Source: CAZCSK01 sp964501265 (GTDB lineage Bacteria > Actinomycetota > CADDZG01 > JAHWKV01). Taken from it: DNA of 12,279 bases. Positions within the stretch are counted from its first letter, which is position 1; every line of letters starts with the position of its first letter. The position numbers and the translations under genes are program-made. The notes under the pieces were generated by a model. That model ran no database searches, was not told the DNA's origin, and saw only the letters and a list, made by a program, of their open reading frames with translations. This document shows, in pieces, positions 6,409 to 12,279 of the stretch. The stretch covers positions 1-12,279 of the forward strand of contig CAZCSK010000053.1 in the NCBI GenBank assembly GCA_964501265.1, given 5' to 3'.

Positions 6409-7259
6409 TAAGATTCGGGGTGACAGACAGAGCAGCAGCCGGAGTTGTGGGAGGAATTGCTTTCTGTCTAGCGCTGGGCGCTTGCGGGCCTCGACCGACC
6501 CCTAAGATTCTTCCATCACCGGTTGATCCAGTACCGTCACCTATTGTCGAACCCGAGGTCACGAATACGGATTCGCGAGGGACGTCTGGTATAAGCGCCC
6601 GAATCAGGGAGACTTGGCGTCCAGACGCGAAATACAAGGCGGCGCAGAGTCGCTATGACGAGTGGTTGGCGGAGTGCAAGAAGCGTCTCGGGCGCCCGGG
6701 CGGCAAGGAGTGGTGTGACAAGAATGAGCCCGTTAATCCGGGACGCCCGTATGAGGGAATGCTCGGGGTTGAGCGCGTGACGCTTGCCCAGGCACTCGAA
6801 TGGTGGCCTTATCGGCCCCTCCTGAAGGCGGGTTATCTCCCGAGGCAGGGCGGTGACGAGATTTGGTTTGTGACGGGGCAGTCAGGCCGAAAAGCGGATC
6901 CGAAGAGGGAACGCAGCGGCGTCAAAGTTTTTTATGTTTATCCGCCGACGGCGCCTGACCGCAGCTCTTCAGGGGAGATGCTTGCCGCTGGAGCCTTCTC
7001 GGTTGATGCCTATTTCTTGCCCCCGGGCGAGAAATCTCCTTTTGCTGGACCATTCCCAAACGAGAAGCCGGTCGTCGTGCGAGGCCATCCGGCCAGGCTC
7101 TGGGTCGGTAATTTTGACGCCCCGAGGACCGTGGCAATTTCATGGCTGGAGCCTTTAGCCAACGGAGGGATTCTTTCGTGGACCGTGCTCGGGGCACGCG
7201 ACGTTTACACCGAAGAGCAAGTCATCGAGTTTGTCAACAAGCTACTGGAAGTTCGTTAG
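6393..7259 (+). CDS. Putative lipoprotein with DUF4367-like C-terminal region
   Basis: Predicted lipoprotein of 288 aa. The signal sequence ends in LALGAC, a lipobox with C31 as the lipidated residue, so the protein would be tethered to the outer face of the membrane. A Pro-rich linker (residues 34-53) follows, then a charged region with two cysteines (KEWCDK and AECKKR). The C-terminal part has a VVRGHPARLWVGN segment, a W-rich strand pair and a closing YTEEQVIEFVNKLLE helix. That pattern recalls DUF4367-type domains, where a conserved Gly and Trp-strand precede an acidic helix; this likeness is from memory and weak. ATG 6393 lies within the end of the preceding gene, so both are probably made together. 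No promoter of its own is visible. Function unknown. Confidence 0.7.
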   Translation: MPKSLIRFGVTDRAAAGVVGGIAFCLALGACGPRPTPKILPSPVDPVPSPIVEPEVTNTDSRGTSGISARIRETWRPDAKYKAAQSRYDEWLAECKKRLGRPGGKEWCDKNEPVNPGRPYEGMLGVERVTLAQALEWWPYRPLLKAGYLPRQGGDEIWFVTGQSGRKADPKRERSGVKVFYVYPPTAPDRSSSGEMLAAGAFSVDAYFLPPGEKSPFAGPFPNEKPVVVRGHPARLWVGNFDAPRTVAISWLEPLANGGILSWTVLGARDVYTEEQVIEFVNKLLEVR

Positions 7260-7273
7260 TTCAATGAATTGAA

Positions 7274-7301
7274 GGCAGAAGGGCACGGTCAAGTCTGCCC
7301 T
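7274..7301. terminator. Possible terminator hairpin between convergent genes
   Basis: Two mutually exclusive stems can form: GGCAGA (7274-7279) with TCTGCC (7294-7299), or AGGGCA (7280-7285) with TGCCCT (7296-7301). They lie between the lipoprotein stop and the methyltransferase stop. No T tract follows on either strand, so the call is tentative. Confidence 0.3.
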
Positions 7302-8000
7302 AGGCTTTCCGGGCGATGAAGAGCCCGCGGCCGGTGAGGCCTTCGGCGTCGTGAGTAACGGTCAACTTGGCTTCGCGGAACGCATCCAATTGTTCTTCGA
7401 GTGTGAAAAGCCCCATAGTGTGCGTTTCTGCGAAATGGCGAACGCCGTCGGCTTCGCCCACCAAGTAACCAAGGTTTAGGACCGACAGCCGTCCGACGAC
7501 TCGCGTATTGTTGATCCGCGCGATCTTCATCGAGTCAGTCTCAGCGGTCACCATTCCAACGTGACCATCTATGAAATCCGGACCAGGGCTGAACCAGGGT
7601 TCGACTATCAAGACGCCTCCCGCGGCAAGGTGTTTAGCCATCGTTTCGATTGCTTGCGAGAGCCCCTGCAACGTCTGGACGTAGCCGATCGAAGAATGCA
7701 GGCACGTGATCACATCGTAGGTCTTGTCGAGGTGGAATTCCCTCATGTCCGCTGGTAGATCGTGGCCGATGGATTGCGCTCTCGAGCGAACGCCAGAAGC
7801 TCTGGTTGAAGGTCGAGCCCGTCGACTTCGTAGTAGTCGGACAGTGCTGCCATGTGCATGCCCGTACCGCACGCGACGTCCAGCAGGGTGGTTGCTCCCG
7901 CAGAGTGTTTTTGGATGAGCGCGTGCAAAGTCTTGGCTTCGGAGGCGTAGTCCTTGAAGGAGTAGATGAGGTCGTAGAGGTCGGCCGAATTTGTGAACAT
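7300..8000 (-). pseudogene. Class I SAM methyltransferase (TylM1/DesVI-like), disrupted by a frameshift
   Basis: Two overlapping minus-strand frames together make one methyltransferase. The N-terminal part starts at ATG 8000 (MFTNSADLYDLIYSFKDYA) and carries motif I LDVACGTGMH and the acidic residue in VDGLDLQPELLA. It runs to ...ATIYQRT and a TGA just after. The C-terminal part resumes in another frame at DMREFHLDKTYDVITC, continuing through HSSIGYV, GGVLIVEPW and a GLTGRGLFIARKA end. The span is 701 bases, one short of 234 codons, so a single missing base near 7747-7752 explains the break; relatives have GDMRDF here, so a four-base loss is also possible. Fold and motifs resemble the TylM1/DesVI aminosugar N-methyltransferase group, without other sugar genes nearby. 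It may be a recent pseudogene or a sequence error. It is divergent from the rhodanese gene. Confidence 0.82.
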
Positions 8001-8024
8001 GATGAAAGGAAATATACTTCCAGA
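8001..8024. promoter_or_regulatory. 24-base divergent region with overlapping -10 boxes
   Basis: Plus-strand TATACT (8013-8018) lies six bases before the rhodanese ATG (8025). Minus-strand TATATT (8011-8016) lies ten bases before the methyltransferase ATG (8000). The two boxes share four bases. Each -35 must lie inside the neighbour's coding sequence. Confidence 0.5.
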
Positions 8025-8396
8025 ATGGAATCGGACTTGCAGGAGATGGTGGCGGCCGCGCGAAAGCGAGTGCCAGAAGTCACTCCTGTCCAGGCCGCGA
8101 GCGATCTGGGATCGGGGAAAGTTACTTTCGTGGACGTTCGGGAAGCATCTGAGTGGGCCGATGGACGAATCGCTTTCGCAACGCATGTTCCAATCTCGCA
8201 AGTCGAAGAAGCCGCAGAGACATCATTGAAGGAACTAAAGGACGAGCCAATCGTCACCTATTGCTCTCACGGAGTCCGCTCGTTGCTGGCCGCTGACGCG
8301 CTCAAGCGTTTGGGCTTTACCAATGTGTCGTCGATGGTTGGTGGACTTGTTGCCTGGCAGGATCAAGATCTGCCGACGGAGGGTTCGGGAGGGTAG
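8025..8396 (+). CDS. Single-domain rhodanese-like sulfurtransferase
   Basis: Cytoplasmic protein of 123 aa with one rhodanese domain after a 20-residue helical N-terminus. Key features are VTFVDVREASEWADGRI (33-49), HVPISQVEE (54-62), the active-site loop with persulfide-forming C80 in TYCSHGVRS, and the closing MVGGLVAWQDQDLPTE. The CxxGxR loop is intact, so it should carry sulfane sulfur; the acceptor is unknown. The frame is open further upstream (to 7806), but that stretch is antisense to the methyltransferase. ATG 8025 is chosen because the domain starts there and TATACT lies six bases before it. No Shine-Dalgarno is seen, so it is probably leaderless. Confidence 0.9.
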   Translation: MESDLQEMVAAARKRVPEVTPVQAASDLGSGKVTFVDVREASEWADGRIAFATHVPISQVEEAAETSLKELKDEPIVTYCSHGVRSLLAADALKRLGFTNVSSMVGGLVAWQDQDLPTEGSGG

Positions 8397-8466
8397 CAGC
8401 TCCCCAATGCTCTAACTGCGGCGCGCCAGAAGCTGCGAACCTCCTGAAGTCAAATGCGATTCCTAG

Positions 8467-9069
8467 TCAAACGATCGGTGTGCCCACAGGTTCGTATCGA
8501 GTGCTCACGTAACGTTCGCCGTCAAACTCGATTGTTGTGACTGACGCTCGAGCGCACGGGAGCCCGGCTCTCCAGGGCGGTTTTGGAATGCCTTCGAACA
8601 TGAGTCTTGCCACCAATACCGGCGTCATATGCGACACGACCACGACTTCGCCTCCGGCGTTCTCGTCGCGCATCCGCCCTATCGCTCGCCCCAGCCTTTC
8701 TCGAAGACTTGCGTAGGATTCACCCCACGTCGGCCTGAAGGGATTCACGAAGTGCCGCAGGTTGAGAGGATTGCGAAAGAGTCGCATATCTCCTGGCAAG
8801 CCTTGAAGCTTTGTTTCGGACTCGATCAAGTCTTCGTCGATCTTTGCTGTCAAACTGTGCCGCCTGGCGATTGGCTCTGCCGACTGCACGGCCCTCACCA
8901 GCGGACTCGAATAAACGGCTTTGATGTCATGATCCGCAAAGTAGGCTCCGAGCGTTTCTGCCTGGCGTTGTCCTCGCTCGGATAAGACGAAATCTTCGAG
9001 GCGCCCATACCAGATGTTGTCGGGGTTAAAGACCTCGGCATGACGCACTAGATGGATTAGCGTTCGCAC
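8467..9069 (-). CDS. Histidine phosphatase (phosphoglycerate mutase-like) family protein
   Basis: Soluble phosphatase/mutase-fold protein of 200 aa. The phosphohistidine motif LVRHAEV gives R9 and H10. LSERGQRQAE (29-38) and SSPLVRA (with R59) are typical of the family, E84 (LIESE) is a candidate acid/base, and VVSHMTPV supplies the second histidine H147. All core catalytic residues are present. Substrate is not evident; cobC-like, sugar-phosphate and nucleotide phosphatases share this fold. The start is GTG 9069, giving a family-typical MRTLIHLVRHAE beginning. TATCTT (9079-9084, minus strand) ends nine bases before it, so the leader is at most a few bases. It is divergent from the AbrB-like gene (35 bases between) and convergent with rhodanese. 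Confidence 0.9.
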   Translation of the reverse strand: MRTLIHLVRHAEVFNPDNIWYGRLEDFVLSERGQRQAETLGAYFADHDIKAVYSSPLVRAVQSAEPIARRHSLTAKIDEDLIESETKLQGLPGDMRLFRNPLNLRHFVNPFRPTWGESYASLRERLGRAIGRMRDENAGGEVVVVSHMTPVLVARLMFEGIPKPPWRAGLPCARASVTTIEFDGERYVSTRYEPVGTPIV

Positions 9070-9091
9070 AATGTCGCAAAGATAAACGAAC

Positions 9092-9107
9092 GAGGAGGCT
9101 CAAGTTG
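9092..9107 (+). promoter_or_regulatory. Shine-Dalgarno fixing a TTG start
   Basis: GAGGAGG (9092-9098) is followed by six bases and TTG (9105). The near-ideal site and spacing justify the rare TTG start of the AbrB-like protein. Confidence 0.7.
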
Positions 9108-9593
9108 AATTTGTTGATTGGTTTTGCAGTGGCTGCTGTGGGCGGTTTGATCGGGATCAAGGTTGGCTTGCCTCAGGGGGCCCTGCTTGGGGCGCTCATC
9201 GCCATCATTATTGTGAATACCACGGGTATCCTCGCGACGCCCAGACTCCCGGCGCCACTGCTTTTTGCCATGTATGTCCTGATCGGACTCGAACTGGGCG
9301 CCGGCGTGGATCGATCAACCTTCGGAGCCTTGTCGAAGGCTTGGCTGCCTGCCGTTCTTTTTGTGACCCTACTGCTGGCAGTGACGGTCGTATCGTCGCT
9401 CATCATGGCCAAATTCTTCGGACTCGATCTGGCCACCGCCCTCTTCGGCACGTCGCCTGGGGCCCTCAGCGGTATCACGGCCATGGCCCGACAAGAGGGT
9501 GCCAACGCTGTTGTGGTCGCGGCCTTCCATACGCTTCGCGTCGTTGCGATCGTTGTGGCCACGCCCATCATCTACCGGATTCTGGTCAAATAG
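9105..9593 (+). CDS. AbrB-type membrane protein, single-repeat (half-size)
   Basis: Hydrophobic protein of 162 aa with about five membrane segments (near 3-20, 26-41, 50-65, 80-102 and 133-158). It matches one unit of the membrane 'AbrB duplication' family (PF05145/TIGR03082): LPQGALLGALIAIIIVN, the RLPAPLLFAMYVLIGLELG segment, and LDLATALFGTSPGALSGITA followed by ANAVVVAAFHTLRVV. Usual members have two such units in about 350 aa; here there is one, so it may work as a dimer of halves or with a partner. Despite the family name it is not the Bacillus AbrB DNA-binding regulator, and old 'ammonia monooxygenase' labels are unfounded. Function is unknown, perhaps transport. The SDR gene begins four bases after its stop. 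Confidence 0.8.
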   Translation: MNLLIGFAVAAVGGLIGIKVGLPQGALLGALIAIIIVNTTGILATPRLPAPLLFAMYVLIGLELGAGVDRSTFGALSKAWLPAVLFVTLLLAVTVVSSLIMAKFFGLDLATALFGTSPGALSGITAMARQEGANAVVVAAFHTLRVVAIVVATPIIYRILVK

Positions 9594-9597
9594 GGAA

Positions 9598-10401
9598 ATG
9601 GACTGGACCGGGCTCGTCTGTGTAGTAACGGGGGCCTCCAGCGGCTTTGGTCGAGAGGCATCCGTAGCACTTGCACGCCGTGGCGCGCGCGTAATCGTTA
9701 TCGCGCGCCGAGAGGAGAAACTGAAGTCCCTATTGGACGACATGGGGGCCGGTGATCATTCGCTCGTTGTTTGCGATGTTTCCGACCTTGATCAGGTTCG
9801 CAAGATGGCCTCCGCCGTTGCATCGATGACGGACCACGTCGACGTATTGATCAACAATGCGGGTGTCTCCAGCAACGGCCCGATCGAGCGCGCTTCGTCG
9901 GAAGATATCGGTCAACTTGTGCGGACCAATCTGTTGGGGCCGATCTGGTGCACCAAGGAGTTGTTGACTCTTATTGAAGCGGCGCCTCGACGGTCTCGCA
10001 CACCGGCGATTGTCAACGTTGCCTCAATGGCGGGGCGCGTGCCGCTGCCGAACTCGTCGGACTATTCAGCCTCCAAATACGGATTGGTCGGTTTCACCGA
10101 ATCGCTTTGGCCCGAAATGAATGCGAAAGGAATCAAGGTGATAATGCTAAATCCGGGCTTGGCCGACACAGAGGGGTTTCCGATGGACAAGATTCGAGCC
10201 AACCCAATGACACGTTGGCTCGTTATGGACGCTGGCCGTGTGGTGACAGCAATGATCCGCGGCATCGAAGGAGGAGCCTTCGAGGTCCGCGTGCAGTGGT
10301 GGATGCATCCGGTTTACTACGTGACGGTGCTCATGGGACCGCTTCGGCGTCGAGCGACGTCCATGGTCAGAAGTGTGATGGGGGACAAACTGCAGCTCTA
10401 G
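9598..10401 (+). CDS. Short-chain dehydrogenase/reductase (classical SDR)
   Basis: NAD(P)(H)-dependent oxidoreductase of 267 aa with a Rossmann fold. Visible motifs are TGASSGFG (11-18, dinucleotide binding), VCDVSD (58-63), NNAG (86-89), N111 and the catalytic S143, Y156 and K160 (YSASK). The ARREEKL segment after strand 2 (basic residues 37-38) favours NADP(H). The LNPGLADTEGF loop follows. Residues 233-255 (WWMHPVYYVTVLMGPLRR) are unusually hydrophobic and could contact membrane or a lipophilic substrate; substrate is unknown. The frame extends back to 9499 inside the AbrB gene, but ATG 9598 starts the Rossmann fold at the normal distance and lies four bases after the AbrB stop, so the two are likely coupled. 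Confidence 0.92.
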   Translation: MDWTGLVCVVTGASSGFGREASVALARRGARVIVIARREEKLKSLLDDMGAGDHSLVVCDVSDLDQVRKMASAVASMTDHVDVLINNAGVSSNGPIERASSEDIGQLVRTNLLGPIWCTKELLTLIEAAPRRSRTPAIVNVASMAGRVPLPNSSDYSASKYGLVGFTESLWPEMNAKGIKVIMLNPGLADTEGFPMDKIRANPMTRWLVMDAGRVVTAMIRGIEGGAFEVRVQWWMHPVYYVTVLMGPLRRRATSMVRSVMGDKLQL

Positions 10402-10454
10402 GCTAAATTGATTTCGGGGGTTCGCAGCTTCTGGCGCGCGCGGTTCCGTACGCA

Positions 10455-10487
10455 GGGGGGCTGCTACCCCCCGAGCCCCCTGAGGGG
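10455..10487. terminator. Tandem GC hairpins between convergent SDR and metallophosphoesterase genes
   Basis: GGGGGG (10455-10460), loop CTGCTA, CCCCCC (10467-10472) is followed at once by CCCC (10477-10480), TGA, GGGG (10484-10487). The loop of the first hairpin contains the metallophosphoesterase stop codon. Either hairpin could stop transcription from both sides, but there is no T tract. Confidence 0.35.
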
Positions 10488-11798
10488 CCTCGCTAGCGCC
10501 CGGGCTTCGTCCGGCCCCCGCGCGTAGCGACGAAAAATCAGCCCGGCGCCGCCGGCGTCGGCGTCGTCCATGGAACTGTCCGTAATGGGACGCAGGTTGA
10601 AAGACCACGCCTCATCGGTCACTTCCACGATTCCGTATCCAAACGGCCACTCCTTGACAGAGGGCACCTCGATGACCGGAACGCCTTCGATTTCGTAGAG
10701 AGCGGATCGATGCGTATGGCCGCAGAAGATCGCCAACGCGCCGGTTCGCTCTGCGAGGTCCGCGAGATGGCGTGTAGCGTCCTCATCAAGGCCGAAGATT
10801 ATCGGGGGAAACCCAAGGTAAGGATGGGGCGGGTGATGTAGCAGAATAAATGTTGGGCCGCCGGGCCCGATGCCGGCCATCCAATCGCAGACCTCTTCGG
10901 AAAGCCGGCCCCCCGGAACCGACTCGTTCGGTTGGTCCGTAAAACTGCCACCCATGAGGTCGAATGGCGGGAAGGGTGAGGGGGTCGGATCGGATGAGTC
11001 CAAGACAATGACGCGCACGCCACTTGTCTCGTGGACGCCAAACGGCGACCGGCCGAAGGCCGACTGAAAATGCGAGTGTCCCATTGCGGGTCCGGTGGCG
11101 CCCCCCCACATATCGTGATTGCCGAGGGTCAGAATGACCGGCGATGCTGAGCCGTCGAAGATCTTCCGAGCTCGTTCGAAGAATTCCAGAGTTCCGTTTT
11201 GGGTGAGATCGCCTATGGCAACGGAAAACTCCACGCCATCACGGTCCAAGTCTGTCAAGACTGCGGCCAAGAGTCGATTCGATATCTCAAGGCCGACGTG
11301 CGGATCGCCGATGATGCCGAATTTTGCTATCGGCTCGCCCAATGCGACGGCAGGCGTGCATGCCGGCCATTGGGCGATCTCATGGGGGACCCCGAGGCGC
11401 GCTTCACCTGAAGCGGCTGAAGTTGGATCGCCGGCAGCCAAAAGCGCATCCGCTACGGCTTTGGCATCGGCTGCGCCCAAGTCTTCGAACCGGCCGCGGG
11501 CGGCTGGTTTCAACTCCGACGCGACATGGCCGTCGACATACATGCCGAGTCGCTGAAGAAAGAACCAGCCGAGGGGGCCTGTCTCGTGGGGATCCCCGGC
11601 CACATTGGCCATCCATCGGGCGTGGTCGCTCGCTAGGCGCGGTGCGAGACCAACTCCGCGCTGGACGCACTCAGCGGCCAAGATTCGGGCTCGTTCGGCC
11701 GCTCGGACGCCAGCGTCGTTGTGACCGAATGCGGTCAACACCGACGACCGAGCGGCCTCGATGATCCAGCACGAAAGCAAAAGGTCTTCGCGGCGCAT
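10464..11798 (-). CDS. Calcineurin-like metallophosphoesterase with unassigned N-terminal region
   Basis: Metal-dependent phosphoesterase of 444 aa. The catalytic domain (about 157-405) has all five motifs: D165-x-H167 (GDPHVG), D197 (AIGDLTQNG), N227-H228 (LGNHDMW), the H321-H322 pair (LLHHPPHP) and H361-x-H363 (CGHTHRS). It should bind two metal ions. The closest known style is the CpdA/Icc-like 3',5'-cyclic-nucleotide phosphodiesterase group, but the substrate is not determined. Residues 1-150 form a mostly helical, Ala-rich region that I cannot assign, and no signal peptide is visible. The C-terminal 40 residues are Gly/Arg-rich and run into the hairpin-forming DNA at the gene end. ATG 11798 is six bases after TAGCGT, so the mRNA is probably leaderless. 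It is divergent from the deaminase gene. Confidence 0.9.
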   Translation of the reverse strand: MRREDLLLSCWIIEAARSSVLTAFGHNDAGVRAAERARILAAECVQRGVGLAPRLASDHARWMANVAGDPHETGPLGWFFLQRLGMYVDGHVASELKPAARGRFEDLGAADAKAVADALLAAGDPTSAASGEARLGVPHEIAQWPACTPAVALGEPIAKFGIIGDPHVGLEISNRLLAAVLTDLDRDGVEFSVAIGDLTQNGTLEFFERARKIFDGSASPVILTLGNHDMWGGATGPAMGHSHFQSAFGRSPFGVHETSGVRVIVLDSSDPTPSPFPPFDLMGGSFTDQPNESVPGGRLSEEVCDWMAGIGPGGPTFILLHHPPHPYLGFPPIIFGLDEDATRHLADLAERTGALAIFCGHTHRSALYEIEGVPVIEVPSVKEWPFGYGIVEVTDEAWSFNLRPITDSSMDDADAGGAGLIFRRYARGPDEARALARPLRGLGG

Positions 11799-11846
11799 CG
11801 GGCCACGCTAGCACGCGGAGATTGGGGCGTTAGTATGGCCGGGCCG
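11799..11846. promoter_or_regulatory. Divergent promoters of metallophosphoesterase and deaminase
   Basis: Minus-strand TAGCGT (11805-11810) ends six bases before ATG 11798. Plus-strand TAGTAT (11831-11836) ends ten bases before ATG 11847, implying a leader of only a few bases. The plus-strand -35 would overlap the minus-strand -10. Confidence 0.45.
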
Positions 11847-12279
11847 ATGCCACCCTCAAAATCGCGAGCCGACTGGGACCATTACTTTCTGGACCTCGCC
11901 CGCCAGACAGCAACGCGGTCGAGCTGTACCGAAGAAAAGCATGGGGCGGTCATAGTCTCCAACCGACGGATCAATTCGACCGGTTATAACGGGACACCGA
12001 CGGGATACGGACACTGTGATGAAGGCGCGTGTCCGCGCGGTCAAAAACATGACGCAGCGAAACCCTGCTTGGGGCTTCACGCGGAAGCCAATGCGATCCT
12101 TTATGCCGCCCCGAACGATCGCGAAGGAGCGACCCTCTACGTTACGAGTGCGCCGTGTATGGAATGCGCAAAATTGATCGCCAACTCTGGTCTGCGCGAA
12201 GTTGTTACCGCGGGCGACCCGGCGGACCTGTCCGAAAAGGTCAAGAAGTTTCTTCTCGATTGCAGAGTAAGGATTCGCA
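11847..12279 (+). CDS. Deoxycytidylate (dCMP) deaminase family protein, 3'-truncated by the window edge
   Basis: Zinc-dependent deaminase, likely dCMP to dUMP for thymidylate supply; 144 codons are visible and the frame is still open at the window end. The protein starts MPPSKSRADWDHYFLDLA, followed by KHGAVIVSNRRINSTGYNG, CDEGAC, the zinc/catalytic motif H78-A-E80 in LHAEANAILYA, and P-C104-M-E-C107 in TSAPCMECAKLI. Extra Cys/His residues between 56 and 74 match the second zinc site seen in phage and bacterial dCMP deaminases. Related ComE-type and riboflavin or tRNA deaminases share the HAE/PCxxC core, but the WDxYF N-terminus and GYNGxP favour dCMP deaminase. An in-frame ATG at 11835 is a possible earlier start. 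I prefer 11847 because TAGTAT would begin transcription near 11843. Confidence 0.88.
   Translation, partial: MPPSKSRADWDHYFLDLARQTATRSSCTEEKHGAVIVSNRRINSTGYNGTPTGYGHCDEGACPRGQKHDAAKPCLGLHAEANAILYAAPNDREGATLYVTSAPCMECAKLIANSGLREVVTAGDPADLSEKVKKFLLDCRVRIR

Noticed and set aside
7634..8257. 207-codon minus-strand frame over the methyltransferase/rhodanese junction
   Set aside because: It is a third frame with Ser/Thr-rich nonsense composition; the real methyltransferase is read in the other two minus frames.
8397..8466. Possible mini zinc ribbon (CSNCGAPEAANLLKS) after rhodanese
   Set aside because: The frame has no start codon or Shine-Dalgarno and only one CxxC pair; it ends in the histidine phosphatase gene.
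9105..9593. AbrB as a DNA-binding transition-state regulator or ammonia monooxygenase
   Set aside because: The protein is almost entirely membrane segments; those names come from legacy family labels.
1..12279. tRNA, rRNA, CRISPR array, intact insertion sequence or attachment site
   Set aside because: Reading both strands showed no cloverleaf, regular spaced repeats, intact transposase or paired terminal repeats.

Overview
The window looks like a GC-rich actinobacterial chromosome segment (GC roughly 60 % by eye). The evidence is a DUF222/13E12-type HNH protein, a luciferase-like oxidoreductase of the F420-linked type, a signal-peptide/subtilisin/C-terminal-anchor protease like the actinobacterial mycosins, and a repeated promoter signature of leaderless transcription (TANNNT, six bases, then ATG). 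Species cannot be named from the sequence; an uncultivated actinomycete lineage would fit. No rRNA, tRNA, CRISPR array or intact insertion sequence was seen.

Layout. 1-1170 (+): aldehyde dehydrogenase, cut by the left edge. 1227-2408 (-): DUF222-HNH endonuclease. 2436-2576: AT-rich patch with a strong Shine-Dalgarno and a 17-codon ORF resembling the start of an IS21-type transposase. 2579-3157 (+): TehB-like SAM methyltransferase. 3251-4498 (-): secreted, membrane-anchored subtilisin-type protease. 4499-4592: strikingly symmetric divergent promoter region. 4593-5615 (+): LLM-class oxidoreductase. 5616-5889: non-coding, with a 17-base palindrome and a promoter. 5890-7259 (+): two overlapping genes for exported proteins, one with ten cysteines and one lipoprotein. 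7300-8000 (-): class I methyltransferase broken by a frameshift. 8025-8396 (+): single-domain rhodanese. 8467-9069 (-): histidine phosphatase. 9105-10401 (+): half-size AbrB-type membrane protein and a short-chain dehydrogenase, 4 bases apart. 10464-11798 (-): metallophosphoesterase with an unassigned N-terminal region. 11847-12279 (+): dCMP-deaminase-like protein, cut by the right edge.

How the genes work together. Most are monocistronic and the strand switches almost every gene, so no large operon or single pathway emerges. The only likely cotranscribed pairs are the Cys-rich protein with the lipoprotein, and AbrB with SDR. Regulation seems concentrated in short divergent intergenic regions of 24 to 94 bases. 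The most interesting non-coding signal is the protease/oxidoreductase promoter region, where start codons, -10 boxes and a central 10-base palindrome share one symmetry axis and a 12-base repeat covers both expected -35 regions. No complete novel defence or biosynthetic system is evident.
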